Origin: Atrina japonica
Taxonomy: Eukaryota; Mollusca; Bivalvia; Pterioida; Pinnidae
Direction of reading: 5' to 3'
DNA length: 64,000 nucleotides
Assembly: GCA_030159075.1 (NCBI GenBank)
Contig: BROG01000080.1
Location: 1,114,501-1,178,500, forward strand
The translations under genes and the position numbers were made by a program. Below, one piece after another: positions 1 to 11,700 of this stretch; within the stretch, counting starts at the first letter, position 1; each line of letters begins with the position of its first letter. Below the pieces are notes generated by a model. The model was given only the letters and a program-made list of their open reading frames with translations, did no database searches and was not told where the DNA came from.

Positions 1-299
1 TTACAAATCCGATTCTGTAATACTTGAAGTACATACACATGTTTAAATGCCCTTCACATTAACAGCTTAACCTCTTGTAATAGATCATTCTGTCAAGAAC
101 TAGGGTATAATACATCAAAACATAGTTTTTTCCCCCTTCTAAATCTTAAATGTTGATTTTGCACATTAGCGATAAAGTTTATGTAAGTTAAAAACAAAGA
201 GCAGCATCAACCAAGTTTAAAAAAAAAAAATGATTTAATGTTTGTCACTCTATCTTCAAGTTGTCCGAAAAAATGGTGACAGAATGACAAGATTATATT

Positions 300-960
300 A
301 TATTATACACAAGAGGTCCATGGGGCCTTAAGGCATTCACTTGGCAAATTATATACAGAAGAGGCCCAAGGGTCCTTCAGGCAATCACCTGGCAAATTAC
401 ATACATATGAGATCCAAGGGTATTTCTGTCACTCACCTGGCTAATCATATACAGGTGAGGTCTATGGTACCTTAAGGCACTCACCTGGCTAATCATATAC
501 AGGGGAGGTGTATGGGACCTTAAGGCACTCACCTGGCAAATCATATACAGGGGAGGTCTATGGGACCTTAAGGCACTCACCTGGCTAATCATATACAGGA
601 GAGGTCTATGGTACCTTAAGGCACTCACCTGGCTAATCATATACAGGTGAGGTCTATGGGACCTTAAGGCACTCACCTGGCTAATCATATACAGGTGAGG
701 TCTATGGGACCTTAAGGCACTCACCTGGCAAATCATATACAGGAGAGGCCCATGGGACCTTAAGGCACTCACTTGGCAAATCATATACAGGAGAGACCCA
801 TGGGACCTTAAGGCACTCACTTGGCAAATCATATACAGGAGAGGCCCATGGGACCTTAAGGCACTCACTTGGCAAATCATATACAGGAGAGGCCCATGGG
901 ACCTTAAGGCACTCACTTGGCAAATCATATACAGGAGAGGCCCATGGGACCAGTCTATCA
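300..960. repeat. 48-bp minisatellite, about 13 units
   Basis: Unit of the form GGGACCTTAAGGCACTCACC, TGGCTAATCATATACAGGAG plus a variable link, repeated at 48 bases. Because 48 is a multiple of three the minus strand shows a 16-residue repeat ORF (377-1054), but composition and lack of any family resemblance argue against a gene. Units near 430-735 carry CTCACCTGG, units near 770-925 CTCACTTGG. Confidence 0.9.
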
Positions 961-2117
961 TGATCTGTAGGATTGAGATAATCAAGACACTCATCTGGTA
1001 AATTTGGTCAACATTACAACAATATCTTGCTTTATTTCTTTTCATCCATATCAATATGAAATATTGATACTGAAATCTGAACAGCTGTTTTAGAGACAGT
1101 GTTCATACCAGTTTATAACACAATTATAATTGTTAAGAACCTTCTGATAGATACATGTATACATGACTGGGATGGTTCTATAGGTAATAAAAGTGACCAA
1201 ATACATGAACAGGATGGTTCAATAGGTAATAAATGAAATTAAATATATGAACAGGATGGTTCTATAGGTAACAGAAGAGACCAAATACATGAACAGGATA
1301 GTACAATAGGTTGATCTTCCTAAACTTATGTCCCCCATCAAGAAAGATGATTCTGTAGATACTAGAGGTGACCATACATGTGGTCCCAAAATCAAGATAC
1401 ATTTGAAACATAAAAGAGCCCTCACTTGACTAAGGGCTCATAGCTGGTATCTCTATATCAGTGAAAAATGATACTTGGGTAGCCGTCAAACCACAGAAAA
1501 CAATAGTGTCTACATTCAACATCTGTTGTCATCAAATTCACATAACTTGGCAGGTCGGAGTAACCATTCAATTATCATACAGATGATTCTACTCATTTTT
1601 TCAGTTATGACAAGTTTCACACTTCGGGGGAAGGTGTAGAGTGTTTTATTCCTCAATGGATACTCGTAGTTATGGTGACTTTTAGGAACATTGTCCACAA
1701 GAGGGTTTATATATACAAGTTTCACTGTACTCTTACCAGTGTAATTTTAATTTCGTTGTGCTTTATTACCTAACATTTCAACTCATCCAGGTCAAGGAAG
1801 AGTTTACGAGACTCCACCCCGTCAGGTCAAAATGAATTTTACTGTATAACTGTATCTCTCCAATACATTCATCCCTTAATATCCTGAATTCAGTGTCTAT
1901 TACTGATTGAAAGAGTTCATATTTAGAGGTTATTTGGTAAAAGGACCCTTTGACCCCTAATGATCAAGTCTAAGACACATTCAGATCAATAATAATGACA
2001 GTTTTATATTAGCCTATTCCACTGAGAGGGTTAATCAACCCATCTCTGTTTATGATAATACGCTGTACAGACTAGATACACAATTAGTCTTCTAAATATC
2101 ATGAATGCTCTCTTTCT

Positions 2118-2540
2118 TTCTTTTGAATGGTGTTTTACGCCACACTCAACAATTTTTCAGTTACAGTGAAACTTGTATATAAAGATCGACTTAGGGACAC
2201 AACAAAACCAGTCATTATACTGGGAGGTGGTCTTTACATAGAGGTTGATTTGTAAACAAATGGCACTACTGGGGACAGCAAAAAAAACAGTCTTTATGAC
2301 AAGGTGGTCTTTATACACAGGTGGTTGCTAAAGAAGGTTTTATTGTATATGATGGCGGCCAATTTTTAATGGTGGAGGAGATATCCTGGGAAAAGACCAG
2401 CAGCCTTCCGCAAGTAAACTGGCAAATTTTCTCACAACAATCAGCTTAGGTTCCAGTGGGGCTCAAACCTGCACTGACCAGAAGTGAGAGGCTTCATGAT
2501 TTAAAGTGCGATGCTCTAACCACTCGGCCAGGTAGGCCCC
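2118..2540 (-). mobile_element. SINE family B, interrupted by a MITE
   Basis: Minus-strand tRNA-headed SINE (head near 2540 with GGCCGAGTGGTTAGAGC, tail TTGAGTGTGGCGTAAAAC near 2125). Its body is split at 2162-2347 by a 182-base MITE, with TA duplicated on both sides; removing the MITE restores the CAGTTATATGRTGGCGGCC body seen in other copies. Confidence 0.88.
2164..2345. mobile_element. MITE family 1 (CAGTGAAAC ends, TA target duplication)
   Basis: Starts CAGTGAAACTTGTATATAAA and ends AAGAAGGTTTTATTG, imperfect terminal inverted repeats, flanked by TA. The ends and TA site recall pogo/Tigger-type Tc1-mariner elements. No coding capacity. Confidence 0.85.
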
Positions 2541-2577
2541 TATCATGAATACTGCCAAAAATACTGAAAAATATATA

Positions 2578-2830
2578 TTCATGACTACATACTGCAAACC
2601 TGGTGAATTTCGCCCCTGGTAATTTTTGCCCTTTTACGAAAAACATATTCAAACCATCTTAAATTCACCCCGAATCACCAGAGTCTCATGTATGGCACAT
2701 TTATGTCCATGCCTCAAGTATTTAGTTTGAATATGTCACTTTTATCTTAAATTTTTCCCTCTCATCTAGGGGCGAAAATGGCATAAATTAAATGAGAGCA
2801 AAAATCTCAAGGTAAACAGCGTACTATTTG
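2578..2830. mobile_element. MITE family 4, diverged
   Basis: Contains the TTCGCCCCTGGTAATTTTTG and AGGGGCGAAAATGGC blocks shared, in inverted arrangement, with the copies at 27406-27598 and 32952-33146. Ends are diverged. Confidence 0.6.
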
Positions 2831-3003
2831 ATTCATATTTGGATATCTATCTACACGCTTATTTTTCTTTTATTCTTTAAATCACACTTTGAGTTCTCAG
2901 AAAAGTGTGTGAATATCAAATTGTCAAAGGTCTGATAACATATGTTTGTGAGAAAATTTTGACCTTACTTTCCGAAAGAGTAATTTTTAACTAAAAATTC
3001 TCC

Positions 3004-3217
3004 ATAACTCATTGACCCCTGAAACCACATTTAGACTAATCCATTTATATTGATGGAAGAGTCCACTGTCAGAATTCAGGGGTGTATGAGTCAAAAAACA
3101 AATTTTATAATAGTTGTACTTGCAATAAAAACTCAATTACCCCTATTTTGTGAAAGTGGACCAGACTATTAATTGATATTGGCGAGTCTAAATTTTATTT
3201 TAGGGGTTAACGAGTAA
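3004..3217. mobile_element. MITE family 3, long form
   Basis: Inverted ends TAACTCATTGACCCCTG and TAGGGGTTAACGAGTAA. The interior matches the copies at 23989-24188 and 54488-54700. Confidence 0.7.
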
Positions 3218-4009
3218 ACCTATCCATGTTGAACATTGATGGCAAAAAGAGTTGGTCGTGATGGCAGACCATATAGCTCACCCGTTTTATCATGCTTGTT
3301 GTAAGGCTTTAATTAGCCCACAAAGGACTGAAACAATAAAGCTTAACAGAGTACTATACATATAGTAAATGACTAAGTCCATGAAGCTGGAAATTTGGGT
3401 CAAAATTTGGCCACAGCAACCAGCATCCTCCTGCATTGTTGAGTGAGGACCCAAGACAATATGCCTGTGAAGTTTCATGGCTGTAGCTGCAGTATACTTT
3501 GCCCACAATGGACTGAAAAAAAAAAGCTTAACACAGAAAAAGGAAGATGTCAACGTTGACGACGACACTGATGCTGACACATAAGCAGTGACAGCAATAG
3601 CTCTTCTGTTATTCGAACAGACAAGCCAAAAATGATGCTACATTGTGGAATATACAGGTATTATAGACATGAAACTGAATATTCGAATGGTAATTTTATG
3701 TTTGAACATTCATGTATATTCAAATAATAACTCAGAAACTGCTTTATCTGAAATGCATATAAAAGATGACTTCCTGATTTTGTTAGCCGCTGTAGTTCAA
3801 CAAGTACGACTTACTCTGAGCCTGCGGCAAATTGCTTCAACAATATCATGATAATTTTTATAAAAATGATTTCATTTTTGCAATCTCAAGGGATGGAACA
3901 AAATTGGAATATTGATTACACAAGTGAGCCCTTGTTCATTTTAAAAGTTGGAAATGAGATTTCTTTGAGAAATACTATACCCAAAGAGTTCAGTCAATCA
4001 TGAATATCT

Positions 4010-4104
4010 TAACACATCAACCACTGATAAACAATGGACTCTTCTGTAAAACAATGACTAAGACCAATCCAAATGTGTCTTTGGGGGTACCAGGTAAATT
4101 GGTT
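4010..4104. mobile_element. MITE family 3, short form
   Basis: TAACACATCAACCACTGATA at the left, AAATGTGTCTTTGGGGG toward the right end; the same ~90-base element as 14539-14639, adjacent to a TTAA-flanked MITE. Confidence 0.55.
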
Positions 4105-4106
4105 AA

Positions 4107-4475
4107 AGGGGCATAAGCTGAGCTTTTTTTCAAAAAATTTTATTTCCTTTATTACTACTTATATTGATATACAATAGCAAAGAAGAGATATGCACAAAAA
4201 TTCTGAAATTTCTATATATTTTGTGAAAATTGCTCGAGAAACCCAGTTCGGCAATTATTCGGCAATTATTCACTCACAACTGATTAACTCAACCTTACTA
4301 TTTGTACATGCATACCACACTGGACCAGAACTTATTTTCACAATATAAAATGGAAATATATTAGATTTTTTATGCCTGTGTATAGCTCTTGTTTGTTATT
4401 GCACATCAAGTACAGGTAGTAAAAGTAGAAAAAAAATCGAAATAATTTATTTTGGTAAACACAGATAATGCCCCT
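4107..4475. mobile_element. MITE family 2 (TTAA-type, GGGGCAT ends)
   Basis: Ends AGGGGCATAAGCTG and CAGATAATGCCCCT. Left flank TTAA, right flank TTGA, so one flank has mutated. TTAA targets and GGG-starting ends suggest a piggyBac-like parent. Non-coding. Confidence 0.82.
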
Positions 4476-5280
4476 TTGAGTCCTCTAACTCTATTGGAGA
4501 AGAAATTAAAAAATGGACTAAATGTTTTTTTTACTGTGTATAGGGTAGTATAAACGCGGTTGTCACATATTCTCATGACACAAATCTTTTGCCGTTTTGG
4601 TCAATGACTCACCACACGCCAGAGAAGACAGGAGTTTTAGAACAAGACTTCATTCGTTGGTCAGAAAAAGTTTTGTTATATAATCTTACAGAATTTTCGG
4701 GTCGAATGCCACTCATGAATAACATGTGTCTTGTTTCATAGCCGAAGTCATTCGGTGCAGTGCTGCCTGATGGCGGTCGCACTGAGACAGTGAGCGATGT
4801 ATTTTTTCACTCCACTGACCTTGCATATTTCTGGCATAAAGTTAGAAAATGTTTTTAGGTAAATGTTTTTTTTATTTGTGTTTATACTATTAAGAATACT
4901 GTTTTCTTCACACGTGTTAGACCTGTGTTAACTGATGATGTAACTTCGCTGAAGCACGATTTGTTTATAAATAAAAGCAGGCCGCAGTCATGATATTTGT
5001 GGTAATGCAGGGATTTTCCTACCTCAAAAATTCTGGGTCCAGGATCCAGAGAATTGGGAAAATATGCAACATTGTTACTAAAAAAGAAAAGCTTAATTTG
5101 AAGTATTTGTTTGAAAATACTATATATTTTTTATTTTGAAATTCCAAATTAGGAATTTATGTGTATTTTGAGGAAAATATAAGCCATTTTTGCTTTGGGA
5201 AGGGTCCTGTAATCGGACCCAAAATAGGCCTAGGAATATCCGTGTAATGTATTGATCTGCAAAGCATTTTGACTTGTTGT

Positions 5281-5495
5281 TCATGCTTATATGAAAGAGT
5301 TCAATCTTACGATTTGTGTATGAATACCACACTGGACCTGACCTTATTTTCACAAAATATATAGGAATACAAGATGTTTTATGCCTGTATATAGCTCTTA
5401 TTTGTTACTGTACATCAAATACAAGTAATTAAAGTAGAAAAAATAAAAATATTTTTTGTTTTGGCAAACACGGCGGCTAATGTTTCTTTGAATGA
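5281..5495. mobile_element. MITE family 2, left-truncated
   Basis: Shares the right half of 4107-4475 (TGAATACCACACTGGACC, TTTTATGCCTGTATATAGCT and a degenerate ACGGCGGCTAATG end). Ends about 50 bases from the donor of the SCAPER exon at 5547. Confidence 0.65.
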
Positions 5496-5546
5496 GGACA
5501 CAATGTAAATATAATGTAAAGGAAAACAAATATAATGTTTATGTAC

Positions 5547-5784
5547 CTGTAACATGTCTAGGTTAAAGGTAGCCATGTTGTTGAGCATTCTCAGTCCCGT
5601 TTGTGTGACCGCTAATGTGTGCTGAGGAAGTTCCGGTGGTGGGACATCTCCTCTACTTGGAGCCCCCGAGTGTAACAGCATTCCATACAAAAGGGAGACA
5701 ATCCCTACAAGCTCTGTAGCCTCATATGTGTTGACTAGTTGAGTTGGATCTTCTCCTTTCTTCTTCTCAAATATGGCAGAATTC
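5547..5784 (-). CDS. SCAPER: SCAPER C-terminal helical-domain exon, last one visible
   Basis: 238 bases: one base plus 79 codons. Acceptor GTTTCAG, donor TTACAG|GTACAT. Encodes IFEKKKGEDPTQLVNTYEAT, then LYGMLLHSGAPSRG and GLRMLNNMATFNLDMLQ, aligning to LYCVLFHG … SLRFFNSFAALHLPAFQ. The next expected family segment (SIVGAEGL…) is not recognisable in 1-5546, so the remaining exons are probably beyond the left edge. Confidence 0.92.
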
Positions 5785-8700
5785 CTGAAACAAACAAAAA
5801 ATGGTTGTAATTAGATCTAAAAATGTATACAACATTTCTCTGTATACAACAGTAAATAATATATCATTTTTACCACTATATAAAGTTTAATCATCATGAA
5901 TTTTGAATTTTGAATGTTGTATTTGGCCACACTCAACAATTTTTCAGTTATATGGTGGCGGCAAGATTTTGTTTGTGGAGAGAACCCAGTTTTTGTTGTC
6001 CATTCATCAGTGACATTTTTGTTGTCCATTTATCATTAACATTTTGGTTGTCCATTTATCAGTAACATTTAAGTTGTCTATTCATCAGTCACATTTTGGC
6101 TGTCCATTCATCAGTCACATTTTTAGTTATCCATTGATCAGTCACATTTTCAGTTATCCATTCGTCAGTTACATTTTAGTTGTCTATTCATCAGTAACAT
6201 TTTTGTAGTCCATTCATCAGTCACATTTTTAGTTATCCATTTATCAGTCACAATTTTAGTTGTCTATTCATCAGTAACATTTTAGTTGTCCATTCATCAG
6301 TCACATTTTTTAGCTGTCGATTCACCAGTCACATTTTGGTTGTCCATTCATCAGTCATATTTTTAGTTATCCATTTATCAGTCACATTTTTTAGCTGCCT
6401 ATTCATCAGTCACATTTTGGTTGTCCGTTCATCGGTCACATTTTTTAGCTGTCTATTCACCAGTCACATTTTGGTTGTCCATTCATCACTCACATAATTT
6501 GTTATCCATTCATCAGTCACAATTCAGTTGTCTATTCATCAGTCACATTTTTTGTTGTCCATATCACTTTTTCAGTCATACATAGTACAGATCCGATATT
6601 TCATATGTGTATACAGTGAAACCTACATTGAGAGACCACCCCATCTGCTATTCAAATGTGGTCTCACGAGACAGGTGGTCCCTAATGCAGGTTTCATTTA
6701 AAGGATTATTAAACTAAAAGGTTCTCAGAATGTGGTATCACAAGACAGGTGGTTCCTTAAAAGACGTTTTATCTAAATGATTATTGAATAGTTCTCAGTA
6801 TGTGGTCTCACAAGACAGGTGGTCTCTAATGAGACAGCTCTCACAAGACAGGTTTCACTGTACTTCATGGTTATAAGAAATAGATATGTGAAATATCAAA
6901 GCCCTATCCCTCATGATTTAAAAGATATAGCCAAGGTTAAAGTTTTTGAAAGTAGGTCAAGGTCCAAGGTCAAGGTCACAAGTCAAGGTACCAAATGAAA
7001 GCTCTGGTCATAAGAAATCTATATGTGAAATATCAAAGTCATGTCCCATGTGGTCAAAAAGATATAGGCCAGGTTAAAGTTTTGTTTACAGACACCAACA
7101 ACGACAACGCTGGGGGGTATGGCATTAGCTCTCCAGACTTTTGTCCTGGCGAGCAAAAAATCTGACTTCATGACCTTTATAATGACCTTTGACCTAGTTG
7201 TGCATGACTCTATAAAAACCTTGGTTTACTGTTGGTACCGCATGTGGTGTAATGTTATTAAATTACCACATGTGATCTATTGTTTATATTTCTGAAATCA
7301 AATCTCCATAACACTTGTGAATATATGAATACCATAAAAGAATTTGAACTAAAGGTACATACATGTAGATGATAAGATATAGAATTACAACATTTTATTT
7401 CATCTTTAAATTTTTTACAATCGTAATTCACCAAATGTGTAATTATAACTTTCATGTTTACATGTGGTGGGAATATTTAAATCAGATGTGGTTAGGAATA
7501 AAAGTCGTAAAGAATGCCCAAACAATGAAATCATGGTTATTTATGAAAAATTACGGTCCTAAATAGATTTATCAGATAAAACCGGCAGCTCTAATTCTAT
7601 CTTGTGGGACTTAATTGTATTTGCAGTATGAAAAACATATTATTTTCTGCCCATAAATGAATCATATTTTATCAATATTATACGAATCTAGTTTCTCTGT
7701 AAACCATTTTGTATCATGGGAACTAGAATTAGATTTTATGTCCAGCATGTAATCTAATGAACGGCTAGGAAAAGCCCCACGATAAACCATTAGGCAATGT
7801 ACCTTGGGATATGATACTCACAAATAACTTAATCATTTATAGCAAAATTATATTCCTAGATTTGCGGTTGTCATATCAGATATAGATTACGGCTTTAAAG
7901 TAAAGAATCGTTCTGACGACTCAATGTGTTATCATTGTCTTTTTTCACTCAGCTGAATAATTCTATCTTCTTTTCCTTGGACAGATACTGTGTTTCGAAT
8001 TAAGCCAATTATCTGCACTGATTTAATTCCATTTTTAAATACTGGTTTCTCTCCGGAATGCATTGAATATGGCTGCTTGTGTAAGATTATAGTTATTGAA
8101 ATTTTCTCGTAAATAATGGCTCCACATCTAATGCATTTTTTCTTTTCTCTTTCTTGTTTTTTTAAGGTTCTATAACTTACAGCAGGTGAAACATGTTGTG
8201 ATAGTTATGTATGTGACAATGATTTCTTCATCGTAATCATCGATAATTATCTTATAATTTCATTTTAAAAAACAACAAGCAAAAAGAGTCTTACATGTAC
8301 AAATCATTAAAAAGTCCTTGTATATACCCAATCACACAACCGAAGGTCATGTACTGTACTTCTTAACTTTATCAATGTTCTCGGTATATTTGCTACAAGG
8401 TACAGAGAGGGGCCTCTGTGACCTAGTGGTTAAATCATCGCGCTTGGAACCATGATGTCTCTCACTTCTGGTCAGAGCAGGTTCGAGCCCCGCTGGAACC
8501 CAAGTTGATTTGTGTGAGAAATTTTCCAGTTTACTTGCAGAAGGCTGGTGATCTCTTCCTGAGTATATTTTAACAAGATTCTTACCTCCACCATTTTAAA
8601 ACTGGTCATCACCATAAAATTGAAAAATTGTTGAGTGTGGCCTTGAACACCATTCAAAATTCAAATTACAAGTTACAGAGGTTAATTATTTGAAGTAAGT

Positions 8701-11700
8701 TGCCTGAGTGACTCAATCATCATGGTTAGTGTATAATGCGATACCCACTTTCTGTTATTCAAGTAAAAATGTTTGTCTTGGATTTATTTTCCTTGACTTT
8801 GGTTACCCAAGAAAATAAAGAAATTAAATCCTCGATGAAAATTATCATTTTAAAGTACATATGTGTGTAGATATATATATATATATATATCTTTAAAAAG
8901 TTTTGAAAATAACATAAGAAAATGATAGGTTGAATATTTTCAAAGGAAAAATGAAATAAAACTGTTGAAATACTACAAGATGGAATTACATTATCAAAAT
9001 GAGATAAAAGGGAGTAAAAATTGAAATATTTGAGCTTCAAATTAACAAAAAGTTAATAATATTCCTCTAACACCTTCAATGCTTCATATATTCACTGAAC
9101 AAGAAAATTAATCATTTATCCAATTTTATTGCCCCATATATATCAAGTAAAAGAGGATTAGATCTTTTAAAAGTTTGAAAATTAAATTTTACCCACACGG
9201 TGGGTAATTTATACTTGCTAATTTCACTAAGTTTAAATGAATTCCAGACACATATATATATTTTCATATATTCATTTTAAAAAAAATTCAATAAAATTTC
9301 AAATCAAATATCGAATTTAAAAAAAAACAAAAACAAACAAATAAAATGTTGTCATCAGATGGCGTTTTATGTTTGATCTCTCTTGTAATTTCCGTTTACG
9401 ATCATATTAGATATGTATCAGGATGTAGTCTACCCGATGTAAAACAAAATTATACGAGTACAATAATCGGAAATAATTCATTATGGAGGTGCTTTTCCTT
9501 TTGCATCTGATAAAACTGTACAAATGGAACATGACTCATGTACATGACTTCTTAGATCATTTGATTTTGTCAATAATGCTTGTAGATTAACTGTAATCAA
9601 AAGAAAATTTGAAATAAAATTCGAAATAAAACTGAATAACATAAAATTTTATGGGCTCAAAATATATTCATAAAATTTCCTCATAAATAATGGCTCTGAT
9701 TTCTTATTGCGTTAGTTGTTGCTGTTGTTGTCTTCTTCTATATATAGCATGAGTTGTCATGTTTACGATAATTTCCATCATTATTCTGTAAACTCATTTT
9801 TATCGTTTGTCCAGCTACATGACTGGATTTGTTTTGTTTTGTTTAAATGGTGATTTACGCCATTCATTTTTCATTGGTGTCAGAGAGAACCCAATTCCAA
9901 TTTAGTCTTCAGCAAGTAAACTGGCAAACTTTCTCATAAAATCAGCTAAGGTTATACCTCAAATCCATGTTTACTACAGGTGAGAGACTTCATGGTTTAA
10001 CAAGGGTTTGACACAGGCTGTAACTGTTCTCTCTACCAAAAACGTCAATCAGATCAAAAGGTCTACCACAGGTACTAACTGTTCTCTCTACCAAAAATGT
10101 CAATCAGATCAAAGGGTCTATCACAGGTGGTAACTGTTCTCTCTACCGAAAATGCCAATCAGATCAAATGGTCTAACATATGTACCAACTGTTCTCTCTA
10201 TTGAAAACACCAATTAGATCAAAGGGTCTACCACAGGTACTAACTGTTCTCTCTACCAAAAATGTCAATCAGATCAAAGGGTCTATCACAGGTGGTAACT
10301 GTTCTCTCTACCAAAAATGCCAATCAGATTAAACGGTCTAACATATGTACCAACTGTTCTCTCTATTGAAAATGCCAATTAGATCAAAGGGTCTACCACA
10401 GGTACTAACTGTTCTCTCTACAAAAACTGCCAATCAGATCAAATAGTCTAACATAGGTGGTAACTGTTAGTTCAACCAAAAAGAAAAGCCAGATCGAATA
10501 CTTTATTTAAAATATGTACTAACTGTCCTCTCTATGATAAAACACCTGTTAGATCTACAATGTATGCTTTAACACAGGTACTAATCCATCTACCAAAATC
10601 AACAGTCACATTTACCAGTCTAATACAGGTAATAACTAATCCCTAATAGGGAATCCAACTGTTTCCTCTAAAAACACTGGTCAGATTTATGACTAACAGG
10701 GGATGCAACAGTTCCCTCTACCAAAACACCAGTCAGATCTATAACAGATCTATATCAAGGCCCTTAGGCAAATTTAGGGACTTTCAATGGAGCCAACCTT
10801 TTTTTTTAAAGGACTTTTCCAGTCCTGTATGAACCATGTACCTAGATTATAACTCGGTACCTTTTAACAATATTCAGAGATTATCATACATGACTTGGTC
10901 TATTCTGTAAGCTGATACACATCTGGAGACTTGACAAATGCATTACGACATCAATACACACCTACAACAAACTTTATCAGTATCAATAATCCCAGATAAA
11001 AGCATAGCCATTATACCTAGAATTTTCGGTCTTTATATTCATGTGTGTTTTTGTTTTATTGGGCACAGCTGTGAAGAAACCATTAACCATATATGCAAAA
11101 TTTACAATGTCTGACAAAAAACAAATGGATAAGGATATCATATGGCTTGCAATAACGTTCATGACACACCGTCATGCGACAATCAGGCACTGAGCTGTAC
11201 TAGAATACCGATATCAAAATGCATTTTGAATATTAAATATTCTCTCTCTCTTTTTCTTTTGTCTATAAAGATATTCATGTATGTTAAAATGAATTCATTT
11301 GTTTTTATTTTCGGCATTTTTCACATAACTGAAGGATAACTTGCATAAAGCACAGAATCGAGATATTGATCTTGTCTGTACATCTTTAAAGGCATACTGT
11401 TGCTCAGCATATCAAAATTTCTGTTTGGTTTTAAATGCGGTAAAATTGGAAATTGATAACGATATGTTAAAGTGTCTTTTTTTCATAAAGATCAATATAT
11501 CACTGTATATCAAAGTCTAAACATGTGAAATAAGATTTTGTTAAACTCTTGTACACGACAAAAATTATAATTCGTATCATAACACCCATGAAAAGAAACT
11601 AGTTCATTGTCTAAAATTACTTTCGGCCATTTGCCTTTCAAATGTGTCTACAGAATCTGGGTCATTGCATAATTATTTAGATTCCACTGGCAGAAAAACC

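Larger units (their letters stand above)
1..5546. other. Intron (or 3' region) left of the last visible SCAPER exon
   Basis: No convincing exon. Holds a 48-bp minisatellite (300-960), a SINE interrupted by a MITE (2118-2540), a CCC-TIR element (about 2578-2830), a TTAACTCAT-type MITE (3004-3217), a TTAA-flanked MITE (4107-4475) and a truncated copy of it (5281-5495). The 96-codon ORF at 3290-3580 lies in low-complexity intergenic-type sequence and resembles nothing I recognise. Confidence 0.7.

Noticed and set aside
377..1054. 225-codon minus-strand ORF
   Set aside because: It is the 48-bp minisatellite read in a frame kept open by a unit divisible by three; no family resemblance.
3290..3580. 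96-codon minus-strand ORF
   Set aside because: Ser/Phe-rich low-complexity sequence with no splice-phase link to SCAPER and no recognisable motif.
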